Counted from the stretch's first letter, positions 12,326 to 22,507 are shown. The stretch is 56,833 bases of DNA from Candidatus Bathyarchaeota archaeon (GCA_025059045.1 JANXEA010000006.1:1-56833); one strand, 5' to 3'. Translations and numbers: made by a program. The notes: generated by a model not told the origin, from the sequence alone.

Positions 12326-12629
12326 GGGTGCTCACCGCTAGCTCTAAGATGTCCGAGTCACCTGGATCCCTTATCGCGATTGCTGACAAGGGGAAAGGTT
12401 TGCCACAGAGCCTGCCGAGATCGATGCTTGTCCTCGGCGATACGACGATGGGGATATCGGAGAGTTTGCAGCAATATTCAATTTTATCCCTTATCTTTTG
12501 TGGGCAGTTAGATGAGAGTATGATGAGTTTTACCTTTCCTGTCGCTGCTCCCTGTAACGCGGAGTTTGCGCCGAACGCGACTTTTCCTGTCTTTACAGCC
12601 ATAACGATTGAATTGTCTAGGTCAGCCAC
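12318..12629 (-). CDS. rpl30e: 50S ribosomal protein L30e
   Basis: 103-residue RNA-binding protein of the L7Ae/L30e fold. GKVAFGANSALQGAATGKVK and LIILSSNCPQ near the N-terminus match the family and kink-turn-binding surface. The GTG start overlaps the rpoA stop codon, and its end overlaps the nusA start by 8 bases. This position between rpoA and nusA is its standard archaeal place. Confidence 0.95.
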   Translation of the reverse strand: MADLDNSIVMAVKTGKVAFGANSALQGAATGKVKLIILSSNCPQKIRDKIEYCCKLSDIPIVVSPRTSIDLGRLCGKPFPLSAIAIRDPGDSDILELAVSTLV

Positions 12630-15600
12630 TATTCTGCCCCCCTTTCACCTTCCATCACATTAGCAGACATATAAATATCTACGAGACCCGTCCCTATAGG
12701 TATGGCTTGTCCAACTATGACGTTCTCTGTCACACCTTTCAATACATCTCTTTCTCCCTTGACCGCCGCTTCGACAATGTTAGGAACCGTGATCTCAAAT
12801 GAAGCTCTTGCAAGCACGCTTGCCTTGCCCCCGCTCACTCCGTGCCTTCCAATCTGACGTACGCTGCCAGTTGCAGTCATGATATCTGCGACAAGCATTA
12901 TGTGTCTCAAGTCTACGTCCAATCCCTGTTCCTCGAGTACGCTGCTCGCCTCCCTTATCAGAGCGTTCCTCGCCGCTTCGATGCCAAGCGTCTTTGCTAT
13001 CTCATGAATGTTGTTCGTCAGCGTCCTTTTAGGATCAACACCTTCTACTTCTAGCACCTGAGATAGATTTGAGCCCTCTGTTCTGATAACCCATTCTCCC
13101 TCTTCCTCGGTCACCAAGATCCTTTTTATTCCAGGAATTCCTTTAATATGGTAAGCTGATATCTGCTCCAACAGTTTCTTCGGATTCTGTTGTTTTTTAG
13201 GCCCTATAGTAATAGCTTCTCCCTTCACCTCTACAGAAAATCTAGGAGAAACAAGCGCATTGATGACGTCATCATGTGTGACCCCACGCTCCTCCATCCT
13301 CTTCTTATCAAGCTTAACTATTATATTGTTCGTCTCGACATCTAGCAGTATACTTTCCGCAACATCTTGGATGGTTGTGTATAAGATTTTTCTCGCTACC
13401 TCTGTCGCTTTCTCCCTGCTTTTCCTGTGATCCTGGTCTAGATGTATCAGCATGGTCGGTGTCGACGGCTCCCTCCTTGCGTCAACGATCTCTATCAGAC
13501 GTGGAAGACCTAATGTGACATTCTGCTCTCTTACACCAGCGTAGTGAAAAGTCCTCAGCGTCATCTGTGTGCCTGGTTCACCTATTGATTGAGCGGCTAC
13601 TATTCCAATTGCTTCGCCAGGCTCGACTAGTGCACGCTTATAATGTTCAACGGTAAGTTTGACAGCTAGGTCTACGCCTTCTTCAGAGAGCTTGGATTTG
13701 TAGAGGTTCCTCCTGAGCTCTTCAACAAGAAGTGGATTTAACTCATTTTTGACCTCTTCAAGCCGCTTCTCTATATAATCCTCTCTTGCTCCTTTCCTAG
13801 TTTCCATCATCAGCTCTATCTGTTCGATTAGCCTAGCAACGTTCACAGCTTTCCCATGGTCACTTTTTGCGGGATCAACGCCGTCCTCACCATACTTAAA
13901 TTGGATAATGTCGCCTGCAGAGTTTCTGACTGTTCCGTCGTATTCGACGCGAAGATGTTCCATCGCGTTTATCAGCCGCCTCTGCATGTACCCGCTCTGT
14001 TGGGTCCTGACAGCCGTATCGACTAATGCGTCTCTGCCCACCATTGTGTGGAAGAAGAATTCAAGAGGATTCAGCCCATCTCTGAATGAGGAGTATACAA
14101 AACCTTTTGCCCTCGGCGAGGCATCTCTCATTTTGAAGTGGGGCAAAGCTCTCTCGACATATCCACGCTCAATTCTTTTTCCACGAACCGATTGTTGACC
14201 TAGGCATGCAGACATTTGACCGATGTTTATTAATGAGCCTCTTGCACCACTCCTGGTCATTATAACGCCGGAATTCTCCATTTCAAGATCCGCGTCAGCG
14301 ATTTTTCCTGCCTTTTCGAAAGCCTTTGAAAGCTCATTCATGACGTAGATCTCAAAAGAGTCTATCAGGCTCTGTCCCGGAAGTCGCTCCAGTGTTCCTT
14401 CCTGTAGCGCTTTCATGAAGGATTCAACCTTCTTCTCGGCCTGCTTGATGGTCTGCTGGATTTTGGATTTCGCGTCAGAGGAGAGGTCGAGATCCTTGTA
14501 TGAGTAGGAGAAACCTCTCATGGTTATGAACCTTGACAATAGTCGACTCATCTTGTCAAGGAAGATTCTTCCAGTTTCAGTTCCGTAATCCTTTATTATT
14601 CTATGGAGAAGGCTTTCAGATTTCTCGGCGCCTATCGAGTTCTTGTCTATTACCCCGCTTAGAAGCTTCCCATTCTTTATTATGACGTAAGCATCGTAAG
14701 GACATTTTTCACGTATACATACATCACAGTTGCGGCATATGCTTGCTTTTAGCGCGTAATTCAGGTCTTTTGGGAGGAATAGACTGAATATCTGCTTCCC
14801 CGTCCAGATCTCTTTCGGCTCCTTGATTGCAGGTTCAGGTAATTCGCCCTCATAATTCGCAGAAATTAGCAGCTCGCATACTTCTTTCTTTGTGAACTGG
14901 GTCGTCTTCTTCGTGAGGAGATAAGCAGCGGTTATGAAGTCTCTTATCGCGCCAATTATTGGACCTCCAAACCTGGGTGATAGAATGTGATTCTGCACTT
15001 CCATCAGTATTAGGGCCTCGGTTTGCGACTCTTCACTTTGTGGAACGTGAAGGTTCATCTCATCTCCGTCGAAATCCGCATTATAAGGCGGACACACGCA
15101 GAGGTTTAATCGGAAAGTCTTGTAAGGCAAGACTCTAACATAATGCGCCATTATTGACATCCTATGCAGTGACGGCTGCCTGTTAAATATAACGATGTCT
15201 CCGTCTCTGAGGTGCCTCTCGACAATGTAGCCAGGCTCCAAAGCTTCCGCTATTTTCTCCCTGTCGGTGACGAACTCAAGCCTTACCCTTTTTCCGTCAG
15301 GCCTAACAATATATAATGCGCCGGGGTAATTTTCAGGACCGTTCCTGACAAGTTTCTTCATCTCCTCAATATTCCACTCTGTAACTCTCTCTGGAACTGA
15401 AAGTTTCATTGCTACGGTAAGCGGCACTCCAACCTCATTCACGTTAAGGTTTGGGTCTGGACTTATCACTGTACGGGCTGAGAAATCTACCCTTTTACCC
15501 GATAGGTTGCTTCTAAACCTTCCCTCCTTACCTTTTAGGCGCTGTGATAGTGTCTTGAGCGCTCTCCCAGACCTATGCCTAGCCGGCGGGATCCCGGAAG

Positions 15601-16456
15601 ACTCGTTATTAAAGTATGTTGTGACATGGTATTCTAGAAGTTCGGAAAGGTCTTGGATGATAAGTGTGGGAGCTCCAGCCTCAATATTCTCCTTGAGGCG
15701 TTCATTTATCCTTATTATGTCTACAAGCTTATGTGTTAGATCGTCTTCGGATCTTATTCCCGACTCAAGTGTTATTGATGGCCTTACATAGACTGGTGGT
15801 ACTGGAAGGACTTGGAGAATCATCCATTCCGGTCTAGCGTTTTTGGCGTCAAATCCTATCAGTTCGAGGTCCTCATCAGGGATCCTTTCAAACCTCTCTC
15901 GAATCATGCTTGCAGTTAGCCTTTGTGCGCCCTCCTCTAGATGCTCATAAAATATTGTGGGCTTAACAAACTCTATCTTATGCTGCTTGGTCGCGCAAAA
16001 TGGACATTCTCTAGTCTTTTTGGCCTTTTCAAGAACAGAATTGTAGAATTGGGAGGGGACTGATCCCATAATCTTCTTAACTCGTTCAATCTGTCTCCTC
16101 GCTCTCGTTATTGTCTTCTCTGGCAGGAGTATGCGTCCACAATTCTTGCAGAAAGCCTGTAATAAGTCATGAATCTTCTTTGTAAATTCGACATGTATTA
16201 TTGGGACAGCGAGCTCTATATGTCCAAAATGCCCCGGACATCTTGCGGCAGTATTGCCGCATGTTCTGCATCTTTGGCCGGGCTCAAGTACCCCCAGCCT
16301 GTTATCCATCAGTCCTGAGGGAATTACGGCTCCATCCTCATCATAGGTGTCCGCCGTTTTTATTTCAACCACAGACATCTTTCTGATAACTTGCGGCGAA
16401 ATTATTCCAAATCGGATTTCGTCTATCAGTTTTTCAAATGTCTCTTCAATTGACAT
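12629..16456 (-). CDS. rpoA: DNA-directed RNA polymerase subunit A, unsplit (A'+A'')
   Basis: Largest catalytic subunit, 1275 residues. The clamp zinc site CRTCGNTAARCPGHFGH lies near residues 62-78 and a second Cys set follows (CPFCATKQH). The catalytic loop NADFDGDEM places DFDGD at residues 461-465, which chelates the active-site Mg2+. The C-terminal part corresponds to A'': GEAIGIVAAQSIGEPGTQ and the trigger/jaw region LRTFHYAG are continuous with A'. In most archaea A' and A'' are separate genes; here no stop or restart separates them, a form known from Thaumarchaeota-related lineages. It starts on the base after the rpoB stop. Confidence 0.97.
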   Translation of the reverse strand: MSIEETFEKLIDEIRFGIISPQVIRKMSVVEIKTADTYDEDGAVIPSGLMDNRLGVLEPGQRCRTCGNTAARCPGHFGHIELAVPIIHVEFTKKIHDLLQAFCKNCGRILLPEKTITRARRQIERVKKIMGSVPSQFYNSVLEKAKKTRECPFCATKQHKIEFVKPTIFYEHLEEGAQRLTASMIRERFERIPDEDLELIGFDAKNARPEWMILQVLPVPPVYVRPSITLESGIRSEDDLTHKLVDIIRINERLKENIEAGAPTLIIQDLSELLEYHVTTYFNNESSGIPPARHRSGRALKTLSQRLKGKEGRFRSNLSGKRVDFSARTVISPDPNLNVNEVGVPLTVAMKLSVPERVTEWNIEEMKKLVRNGPENYPGALYIVRPDGKRVRLEFVTDREKIAEALEPGYIVERHLRDGDIVIFNRQPSLHRMSIMAHYVRVLPYKTFRLNLCVCPPYNADFDGDEMNLHVPQSEESQTEALILMEVQNHILSPRFGGPIIGAIRDFITAAYLLTKKTTQFTKKEVCELLISANYEGELPEPAIKEPKEIWTGKQIFSLFLPKDLNYALKASICRNCDVCIREKCPYDAYVIIKNGKLLSGVIDKNSIGAEKSESLLHRIIKDYGTETGRIFLDKMSRLLSRFITMRGFSYSYKDLDLSSDAKSKIQQTIKQAEKKVESFMKALQEGTLERLPGQSLIDSFEIYVMNELSKAFEKAGKIADADLEMENSGVIMTRSGARGSLINIGQMSACLGQQSVRGKRIERGYVERALPHFKMRDASPRAKGFVYSSFRDGLNPLEFFFHTMVGRDALVDTAVRTQQSGYMQRRLINAMEHLRVEYDGTVRNSAGDIIQFKYGEDGVDPAKSDHGKAVNVARLIEQIELMMETRKGAREDYIEKRLEEVKNELNPLLVEELRRNLYKSKLSEEGVDLAVKLTVEHYKRALVEPGEAIGIVAAQSIGEPGTQMTLRTFHYAGVREQNVTLGLPRLIEIVDARREPSTPTMLIHLDQDHRKSREKATEVARKILYTTIQDVAESILLDVETNNIIVKLDKKRMEERGVTHDDVINALVSPRFSVEVKGEAITIGPKKQQNPKKLLEQISAYHIKGIPGIKRILVTEEEGEWVIRTEGSNLSQVLEVEGVDPKRTLTNNIHEIAKTLGIEAARNALIREASSVLEEQGLDVDLRHIMLVADIMTATGSVRQIGRHGVSGGKASVLARASFEITVPNIVEAAVKGERDVLKGVTENVIVGQAIPIGTGLVDIYMSANVMEGERGAE

Positions 16457-19400
16457 TCATGCTCTCTCCTTAAGCTTGAGTCTTGGCGAAATACATAAGC
16501 TCATCAGCTCCTGTAGAAGAAGCTTAAAGGCATATGAGACCTCCACTGGCGAGATCCTAGCCTTTTCTTCACAGATCTGGCAAACGTAGGTTCTCTGCCT
16601 AATGTCATAATATGCGATGTATCCGCAGTTCTCGCAGATATAGAGAATATACTTGTCCGACTCTTCCAGAAGCCTATCGCGGAGAAGCATTGCAGCTCCA
16701 TGCCCGATTAGGCAATCCCTCTCCATTTCCCCGAAGCGTAACCCTCCGCCCCTTGCTCTGCCTTCTGTAGGTTGCCTCGTCAGCATCTGCACCTGTCCTC
16801 TTGCCCTCGCATGTATCTTGTCAGACACCATATGGTGGAGTTTTTGATAGTAGACGATACCTATGAAGATGTCTGCGACATATTTTTCTCCGGTGATACC
16901 GTTGTAGAGAACCTCTCTCCCCGTATAACTGAAGCCATGTTCGATGAGTAACTTTTCAAGTTCTTCACCCTCATCGCCTATGAATGGTGTTCCGTCCGCG
17001 TATTCCCCTTTTACCGCCGCTACTTTACCAGCAATAGATTCTAGGAACTGCCCTATCGTCATCCTTGATGGAAAAGCGTGGGGATTGATTATTATGTCTG
17101 GAACAACCCCGTCAACACTGAAGGGCATGTCTTCTTGAGGGACAATCATCCCTATGACCCCTTTTTGTCCATGCCGAGAGGCGAATTTGTCTCCGAGTTC
17201 CGGAATACGTTCGTCGCGGACTCTGACTTTGACTAACCTGCTTCCCTCATTTGTTTCAGTTATGAATACAGCATCAACTATGCCATTTTCGGAGGGTCTC
17301 ATGTCAATTGATGAATCCCTCATGGTTGGACCTTTGACCTCAAACTCCTTGTACTCCTCAAGGAAACGTGGCGGACTGATTCTTCCTATTAGTACATCTC
17401 CGCCTGATACAGCCGATTCTATACCAACTATTCCATCCTCCTCGAGGAAACGATAGTATTGTTCGCCTCTATATCCGCGGGTTCCCGGCTCAGGAATAAC
17501 TAGGCGATCTCTAAGCCCGCCGAGGTATTGCCTGCACTCTGCATCGTATATTCTGTAGAAGGTCGAACGGGCTAGACCCCTCTCTATTGAAGCCTTATTG
17601 AAGATTAATGCGTCCTCCATGTTGTATCCTTCAAATGATATGACAGCTACGACACAGTTCTGCCCTGAAGGGCGGATATTATATCCTATCACATCCATAG
17701 GTTTTGTCTGTACAAGCGGCTTTTGGGGATAATGGAGTATATGTGACCTTGAATCGACCCTTAATGGAAAGTTCACCGCGTATATGCCCAGCGCCTGTTT
17801 TGCCATTGCGGACTCATAAGAGTTTCTTGGTGACTGATTATGTTCTGGGTAAGGTATGATTGAGGCGCAGGCTCCTAAAATCGAGTATGGCGTTATCTCA
17901 AGATGTGTATGCTCTATTGTCAATTCTTCAGCACTGACCGCTATCAACGCATTCTCCTCTTCCTCCGCATCCAAAAATTCGATTATACCATTCTTGACAA
18001 GGTCCTCCCAAGACCATTCCCTATCATTTATCTTTCTCACATGCTCAGGTGTGAGTCTAGGCCTTCCGTTTTCTACTATAATCAGCGGACGTAAAACCCG
18101 CCCTTCGTCACAGTTCACGTAAACTTCATCATTCTGCCCATACTCCTTAGAGAAGTAGGCGACGTTGATCTCATGCGATATATCCCCATTTCTACGATCT
18201 TCTCTGATTTCTGTAACTAATTCCCCCGGTGCGATGTGAAAGCCAATCGGGCATCCATTAAGGAAGATTTTTGCTCCAGACGAACGTAAAGCTTCGCTTG
18301 CATCTTCAAAAGGTATGACACCCCTTCTAAACAAGTATTCCTTAACCTTTTCTTCGTTTAAGCCCACGGATATCGTGGCCGACAGGGCAAGGTTCTTGAC
18401 GAGTCCGCAGTTTGCACCCTCAGGAGTCTCATTTGGGCATAATCTTCCCCAATGCGTGGCATGCAGATCTCTCGCTTCAAAGTTCGGTTGGCTGCGGCTT
18501 AGAGGCGATTGTAGTCTCCGCAGGTGACTGTATGTTGACAGCATGTTAGTTCTGTCGAGCAGCTGAGTGACTCCTACCTTACCTCTCCCCCAATTTCCTG
18601 TAGCTAGGGAGTGTTGAAGCTTATCCGATATTATGCCTGGTCTAACAGCAACTGAGACGCTTATCAGACGTCTCTTTAACCCCATTCTCTCTAGCTGATA
18701 CTTTATATCACGGCATAGGTTTCTGAATGCAATTCTGAAGAGATCCGCGAGGAGAGGACCTGCAAGTTTTAATCTTTTATTTTTAAAATGGTCTTTATCG
18801 TCCTGTTTTCGTCTGCCAAGCTTAAGCTCTATAACCCTTGAAGCCATTTCACCAAGGAAATATGCTTTAAACTTTCTTCTATCCTTGGTTCTTCCAATGT
18901 GGGGAAGGAAGTTCCTGTCAAGAATTGCTTCAGCTTTCTGAAGACGGTAACTTTTGACCTGTCCATGAGCGACCCTGTTGCCAATGAATAGCAAAGCATC
19001 CTCAACAGTGTCTACTCCGCTAGCCTCCTCAAAGGAGGGTTCAAGTTCGCCCTGAATCGTCTTGTCTATAGACACGGCCTCAGCAATTTCCTTGTCGGAT
19101 TCGATGCCAAGAGCCCTCATTAGGATTATGAATGGAATTTCTGATGGTACGCCAGGAACAGAAACATGCAGGGAACCGTCAGCCTTCATTCTCATTTCTA
19201 TTCTAGCCTTGAAACCCACTGTGGTTGAGAATACCTTAGCCTGGTAAATGGGATTAACTCCCCTCGTGTCAATGTCGACAAGAATTCTATTCGGGGCCAG
19301 ATCCTCAATCGCTACGATTACACGCTCAGAACCGTTGATTATGAAATATCCTCCGGGATCTAGCGGATCTTCACCTTGACGTATGAGTTCTTCTTCTGAA

Positions 19401-19849
19401 AGACCTGAAAGAAGGCAGTACTTAGACTTCAACATTGTGGGCAGATCGCCTATATAGACTAGCTCTTTCTCAAACTCCTTATCGTCGATCACGGGAGTCA
19501 TTTCCACAGAAAGAGGCATAGCATAAGTCAAGTTTCTTAAGCGCGCCTCTTGAGGGTAAATCTCATGCCTTGTGCCGTCCACCTCCGTAACATATGGTCC
19601 ATAAATGACGTCGTTCTCCGACTCTCGCACAACATATATTCTACCAAATTTTATCTTGTATGGACCCTCAGGCACCTCGATCTCTATCTCGCCAACCTCG
19701 TTAATAATCTCCTGAAGCCCATGCTCAACAAAGGCGTTATAAGAATCTAGATGCTGCCGAACCAGTCCCTTGTCCTCGAAAAAAGCCCTCTGAATTAGAT
19801 TGGCATCTTCATAATTAATCAAACCATGTCCTTCCCCCTTCACGAACAT
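16457..19849 (-). CDS. rpoB: DNA-directed RNA polymerase subunit B, unsplit
   Basis: Second largest RNA polymerase subunit, 1130 residues, unsplit (methanogens and haloarchaea split it into B' and B''). Conserved stretches include NETPEGANCGLVKNLALSA, GYNMEDALIFNKAS and KFASRHGQKGVIGMIV (nucleotide and hybrid binding). RGGGLRFGEMERDCLIGHGA and the zinc site CENCGYIAYYD...CQIC lie near the C-terminus. ATG at 19849 with GTAGGAG just upstream. It heads the five-gene block; rpoH, normally just upstream in archaea, is not recognisable there. Confidence 0.97.
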   Translation of the reverse strand: MFVKGEGHGLINYEDANLIQRAFFEDKGLVRQHLDSYNAFVEHGLQEIINEVGEIEIEVPEGPYKIKFGRIYVVRESENDVIYGPYVTEVDGTRHEIYPQEARLRNLTYAMPLSVEMTPVIDDKEFEKELVYIGDLPTMLKSKYCLLSGLSEEELIRQGEDPLDPGGYFIINGSERVIVAIEDLAPNRILVDIDTRGVNPIYQAKVFSTTVGFKARIEMRMKADGSLHVSVPGVPSEIPFIILMRALGIESDKEIAEAVSIDKTIQGELEPSFEEASGVDTVEDALLFIGNRVAHGQVKSYRLQKAEAILDRNFLPHIGRTKDRRKFKAYFLGEMASRVIELKLGRRKQDDKDHFKNKRLKLAGPLLADLFRIAFRNLCRDIKYQLERMGLKRRLISVSVAVRPGIISDKLQHSLATGNWGRGKVGVTQLLDRTNMLSTYSHLRRLQSPLSRSQPNFEARDLHATHWGRLCPNETPEGANCGLVKNLALSATISVGLNEEKVKEYLFRRGVIPFEDASEALRSSGAKIFLNGCPIGFHIAPGELVTEIREDRRNGDISHEINVAYFSKEYGQNDEVYVNCDEGRVLRPLIIVENGRPRLTPEHVRKINDREWSWEDLVKNGIIEFLDAEEEENALIAVSAEELTIEHTHLEITPYSILGACASIIPYPEHNQSPRNSYESAMAKQALGIYAVNFPLRVDSRSHILHYPQKPLVQTKPMDVIGYNIRPSGQNCVVAVISFEGYNMEDALIFNKASIERGLARSTFYRIYDAECRQYLGGLRDRLVIPEPGTRGYRGEQYYRFLEEDGIVGIESAVSGGDVLIGRISPPRFLEEYKEFEVKGPTMRDSSIDMRPSENGIVDAVFITETNEGSRLVKVRVRDERIPELGDKFASRHGQKGVIGMIVPQEDMPFSVDGVVPDIIINPHAFPSRMTIGQFLESIAGKVAAVKGEYADGTPFIGDEGEELEKLLIEHGFSYTGREVLYNGITGEKYVADIFIGIVYYQKLHHMVSDKIHARARGQVQMLTRQPTEGRARGGGLRFGEMERDCLIGHGAAMLLRDRLLEESDKYILYICENCGYIAYYDIRQRTYVCQICEEKARISPVEVSYAFKLLLQELMSLCISPRLKLKERA

Positions 19850-20346
19850 AAACTCCTACATTCTTACATGAGCGGTAACTCAGCGGCATTCCTCCCAGAG
19901 ACGAATCTTCATCGATCGCTAAAGTTCTCATGATCGTCCTGAGGCCTTCTGAGAGCTAAAGAGTAAACGACACTTGGTCTTTATAAACGTTACCGTTTCA
20001 GCGTGATACCCTTTATGTGCAGCGTTTCCAGCAATCCCACATGAACTTTTAGGCCTAGGAACAGAGTAACATACTTCGCCGCGAAAAATCACGGTTAGTA
20101 ACATTTTGTCAGTAAAATTCGCAACCAAGAAATAGAACTTTGTCACCCTAATCTAAAATTCTATTGAACCTTTAATCTGCTGGATCTATTGGGAAACAGT
20201 AGGGAGAGACAACCCTACAAAATATACAAAGATCATGATTTGTAAGAGAACATGATAAAGTACCTATGTGTTCTCAAAATTTTGATCACCAGCATCACTA
20301 TAGTAAGAAAAATATATATTGACGCTTTGAACGTAGTATTATCCGG
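19850..20346. other. Spacer between rpoB and tRNA-Asp, with both promoters
   Basis: About 500 bases without a convincing gene. A minus-strand TATA-like TTTATAAA at 19980-19987 could start the rpoB transcript with a leader of about 100 bases. A 72-codon minus-strand frame at 19928-20146 lacks any RpoH features and has biased, low-quality composition; I do not call it. The right end holds the tRNA promoter. Confidence 0.5.
20308..20320 (+). promoter_or_regulatory. TATA box of tRNA-Asp
   Basis: AAAATATATATTG lies about 30 bases upstream of the mature tRNA 5' end, the normal distance for an archaeal tRNA promoter. Confidence 0.65.
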
Positions 20347-20453
20347 GCCCTGGTAGTATAGTCCGGCCTAGTATAAGCGGCTGTCGCCCGCTAGACATCA
20401 CGGAGGAAAACCTCTGTGACGAGAACCGGGTTCAAATCCCGGCCAGGGCGCCA
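20347..20453 (+). tRNA. tRNA-Asp (GTC) with an extra hairpin in the variable loop
   Basis: The acceptor stem GCCCTGG (20347-20353) pairs with CCAGGGC (20443-20449), then discriminator G and encoded CCA to 20453. The anticodon stem AGCGG/CCGCT (20376-20380, 20388-20392) encloses loop CTGTCGC with anticodon GTC at 20383-20385. The T arm is CCGGG-TTCAAAT-CCCGG (20426-20442). Between the anticodon stem and T stem are 33 bases instead of 4-5, containing a 9-bp hairpin (20398-20419, loop AAAA, one G-T pair). Removing about 29 bases would give a normal class I tRNA-Asp, so this is probably a non-canonical intron; an enlarged variable arm is the alternative. Confidence 0.93.
20393..20425 (+). other. 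Putative non-canonical tRNA intron / variable-loop insertion
   Basis: The insertion is bounded by two AGA triplets (20393-20395 and 20422-20424). The hairpin TCACGGAGG-AAAA-CCTCTGTGA lies between them. Excision between the AGA repeats leaves variable loop AGAA. A strict bulge-helix-bulge is not obvious, though relaxed forms are known for archaeal non-canonical introns. Confidence 0.55.
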
Positions 20454-20748
20454 AACCCTAATTGTTAGTTCCTTCTATAAAAATCAGGCTGGGCGCAACG
20501 GCTTCTTTTTTGAAGGAAATGTCACTTAACAATTGATTATTTTCTGAACCTATAAGGTCATCATATTTCACAGTCTCGTAATCATCGGCTATCAATTTTT
20601 TTCTAGTGGTCTTGTATTGCTATTGTTTATAGATTGATTTTGTTAGCCTGCTTCTGCCGCGCATTTTCGCCTCACAGGTTTTATTTTTCAGCAATCATAA
20701 GCGCGTATCCCGCATAAAATTTTCTTAAAACCGACAAGCTTTATGCAA
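20454..20748. other. Spacer between tRNA-Asp and the AOR gene
   Basis: About 295 bases with no supported gene. A T run (CTTCTTTTTTG, about 20503-20513) may help end the tRNA transcript. The AOR gene ends here on the other strand. Confidence 0.35.
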
Positions 20749-22506
20749 TCATTTTATTCTATCAAATATTTTCTCAACCACCTCCCGTATGTATTGTTCG
20801 TTGATACTGCCTAATGGTGTTGGGGTCTCAAGTAGCCTTTTAGGAACCTTTATGCCGAGAGGATCGAAGCCCTCTTCAATCTTTTGTTTATTTTTTGTTG
20901 TATAGATCTTCCAGGCTAGCCTTGTTAAATCGTCCTCGCTTAGGTTGTAGTCTAAGCTATTTAAGGCCTTTACTACATTTTCCTTTCCATATAGTCCTCT
21001 TGCGAATAGGCATATTACTAACGAGTTAAGAACTTGCCTCCAAGCCTCTTCTTCCCGAATAATCCTTGCCGCCTCGGAAGTGCTAGGTAATTTTCCACCT
21101 GACATAATGATCTTTTGATCCATTGAGTATGCTCCTGAGTCCAGGTGGGAATGCCTAAACCCTATTATAAGTGAGGAAATAAATAGTGGTCCGGTGTGAT
21201 AGCCCGCGGGCTCTACATTGTTGAATGATACTGCAAAGTCGCGGCCTCCGTATTTTGATGCTAGCGCCTGTACACCTTTAGCAGCCGTCTTGTAGAAGTC
21301 GTTTGCCTGCTCGCTTATGTATTGAATTGCCTTGATATAGTTTTTCCAGTCTCCCCACCTAAGCGGAATAATAGTCTCATTCTCGCTTATAATACCCTTC
21401 TCAAGAGCTTCAGTACACCACGCCAGGACGGCTCCAGTAGATATAACATCGACCCCTTCCGCTTCTAGAACATGAAAAATCTTTAGTAGACCAAATCTGT
21501 CGCATATACCGAGATTGCTTCCTACGGCGTATATGGGCTCATAGTCATATGAGACGAACTCCGTCTTGAAGAAATATTTCTCATCTTCATACTCCTCCCT
21601 TATCGCAGCAACGTGTATGCATGCAACAGGGCACATGCTACATGCAACCCTTCTTGCAAGGACGTTTCTAGCGAACTCCTCGCCGCTAATATCTTCTGCA
21701 TTCTCGAATCTTCCTGAAGAAAAGTTTCTTGTCGGAAGCGCGCCTATCTCATTGAGCGGCATCACGTTCTCTGCGGTTCCCAAGTCATGATACTTCTTCG
21801 CTACCGGAGACCTTACCGCCAGTTCCCAAAGGTTCCTATAGGTCTCCCTGTATGCTCTGACGTTTGGGAGTTTGAAACCGCCGCTTCCTATGATAACTAA
21901 AGCTTTCAGATTCTTTGATCCGAATACTGCCCCCAGACCCATCCGACCGAAATGTCTGTAGGTCTCTGTTGTGACACATGCATAGTGAACCAGCCTTTCG
22001 CCAGCCCTGCCTATCCTCGCTATAGTTCTGAAGCCTGCACCTCCTGTGACTTCTCTCAGAACTCTTCCAGCACTTAGACTATTCATTCCCCATAATGCAC
22101 CTGCATCTCTAAACCTGGTCTTTTCGGATTCCACAACTAAATAAACAGGCCTGTCGCTTGCCCCTTTAATCACAATAGCCCCGTATCCAGCATATCTAAT
22201 CGCTGACGCGGATCTTCCTCCTGCATGAGACTCGGCAAAGTATCCATCAAGCGGAGACTTAAAGGCGGCTACAGTCTTCGAAGCCATGGGAAATAGACCA
22301 GAGAGAGGACCGACAGAAAATATCACAGCGTTCTCTGGACCAAGAGGATCAGCTTCTTTTGAAACCTCCTCTCTATATAGCTGCGTTGCAACCCCTATTC
22401 CACCAAGCCATTCTTCAAAAAGATCTGTTCTATCTTCCACCCAGCACATTTTTCTCGTAAGATCTATGTATAGCACTCTGGAGAGGGTCTTAACCCATTC
22501 AACCAT
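20749..22506 (-). CDS. Aldehyde ferredoxin oxidoreductase family protein (tungsten/molybdopterin)
   Basis: About 585 residues from the ATG at 22506, one base after the ferredoxin stop and with GGAGG upstream; the frame's earlier starts would sit inside the ferredoxin gene. AOR-family enzymes oxidise aldehydes or related carbonyls using a tungsten bis-pyranopterin and a [4Fe-4S] cluster. HFGRMGLGAVFGSKNLKA is the pterin-contact region; CSMCPVAC plus the Cys in DVISTGAVLAWC supply the cluster. The N-terminal EEWLGGIGVATQLY and FAESHAGGRSAS also match. Substrate cannot be told; the polyferredoxin partner makes it resemble two-subunit AORs or BamB-type enzymes. Confidence 0.9.
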   Translation of the reverse strand: MVEWVKTLSRVLYIDLTRKMCWVEDRTDLFEEWLGGIGVATQLYREEVSKEADPLGPENAVIFSVGPLSGLFPMASKTVAAFKSPLDGYFAESHAGGRSASAIRYAGYGAIVIKGASDRPVYLVVESEKTRFRDAGALWGMNSLSAGRVLREVTGGAGFRTIARIGRAGERLVHYACVTTETYRHFGRMGLGAVFGSKNLKALVIIGSGGFKLPNVRAYRETYRNLWELAVRSPVAKKYHDLGTAENVMPLNEIGALPTRNFSSGRFENAEDISGEEFARNVLARRVACSMCPVACIHVAAIREEYEDEKYFFKTEFVSYDYEPIYAVGSNLGICDRFGLLKIFHVLEAEGVDVISTGAVLAWCTEALEKGIISENETIIPLRWGDWKNYIKAIQYISEQANDFYKTAAKGVQALASKYGGRDFAVSFNNVEPAGYHTGPLFISSLIIGFRHSHLDSGAYSMDQKIIMSGGKLPSTSEAARIIREEEAWRQVLNSLVICLFARGLYGKENVVKALNSLDYNLSEDDLTRLAWKIYTTKNKQKIEEGFDPLGIKVPKRLLETPTPLGSINEQYIREVVEKIFDRIK

Positions 22507-22507
22507 T

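Noticed and set aside
19928-20146. 72-codon minus-strand frame upstream of rpoB as a candidate rpoH
   Set aside because: It shows none of the RpoH features (no conserved histidine-rich start or LPKI/GDVVKIVR-type motif) and no ribosome site.
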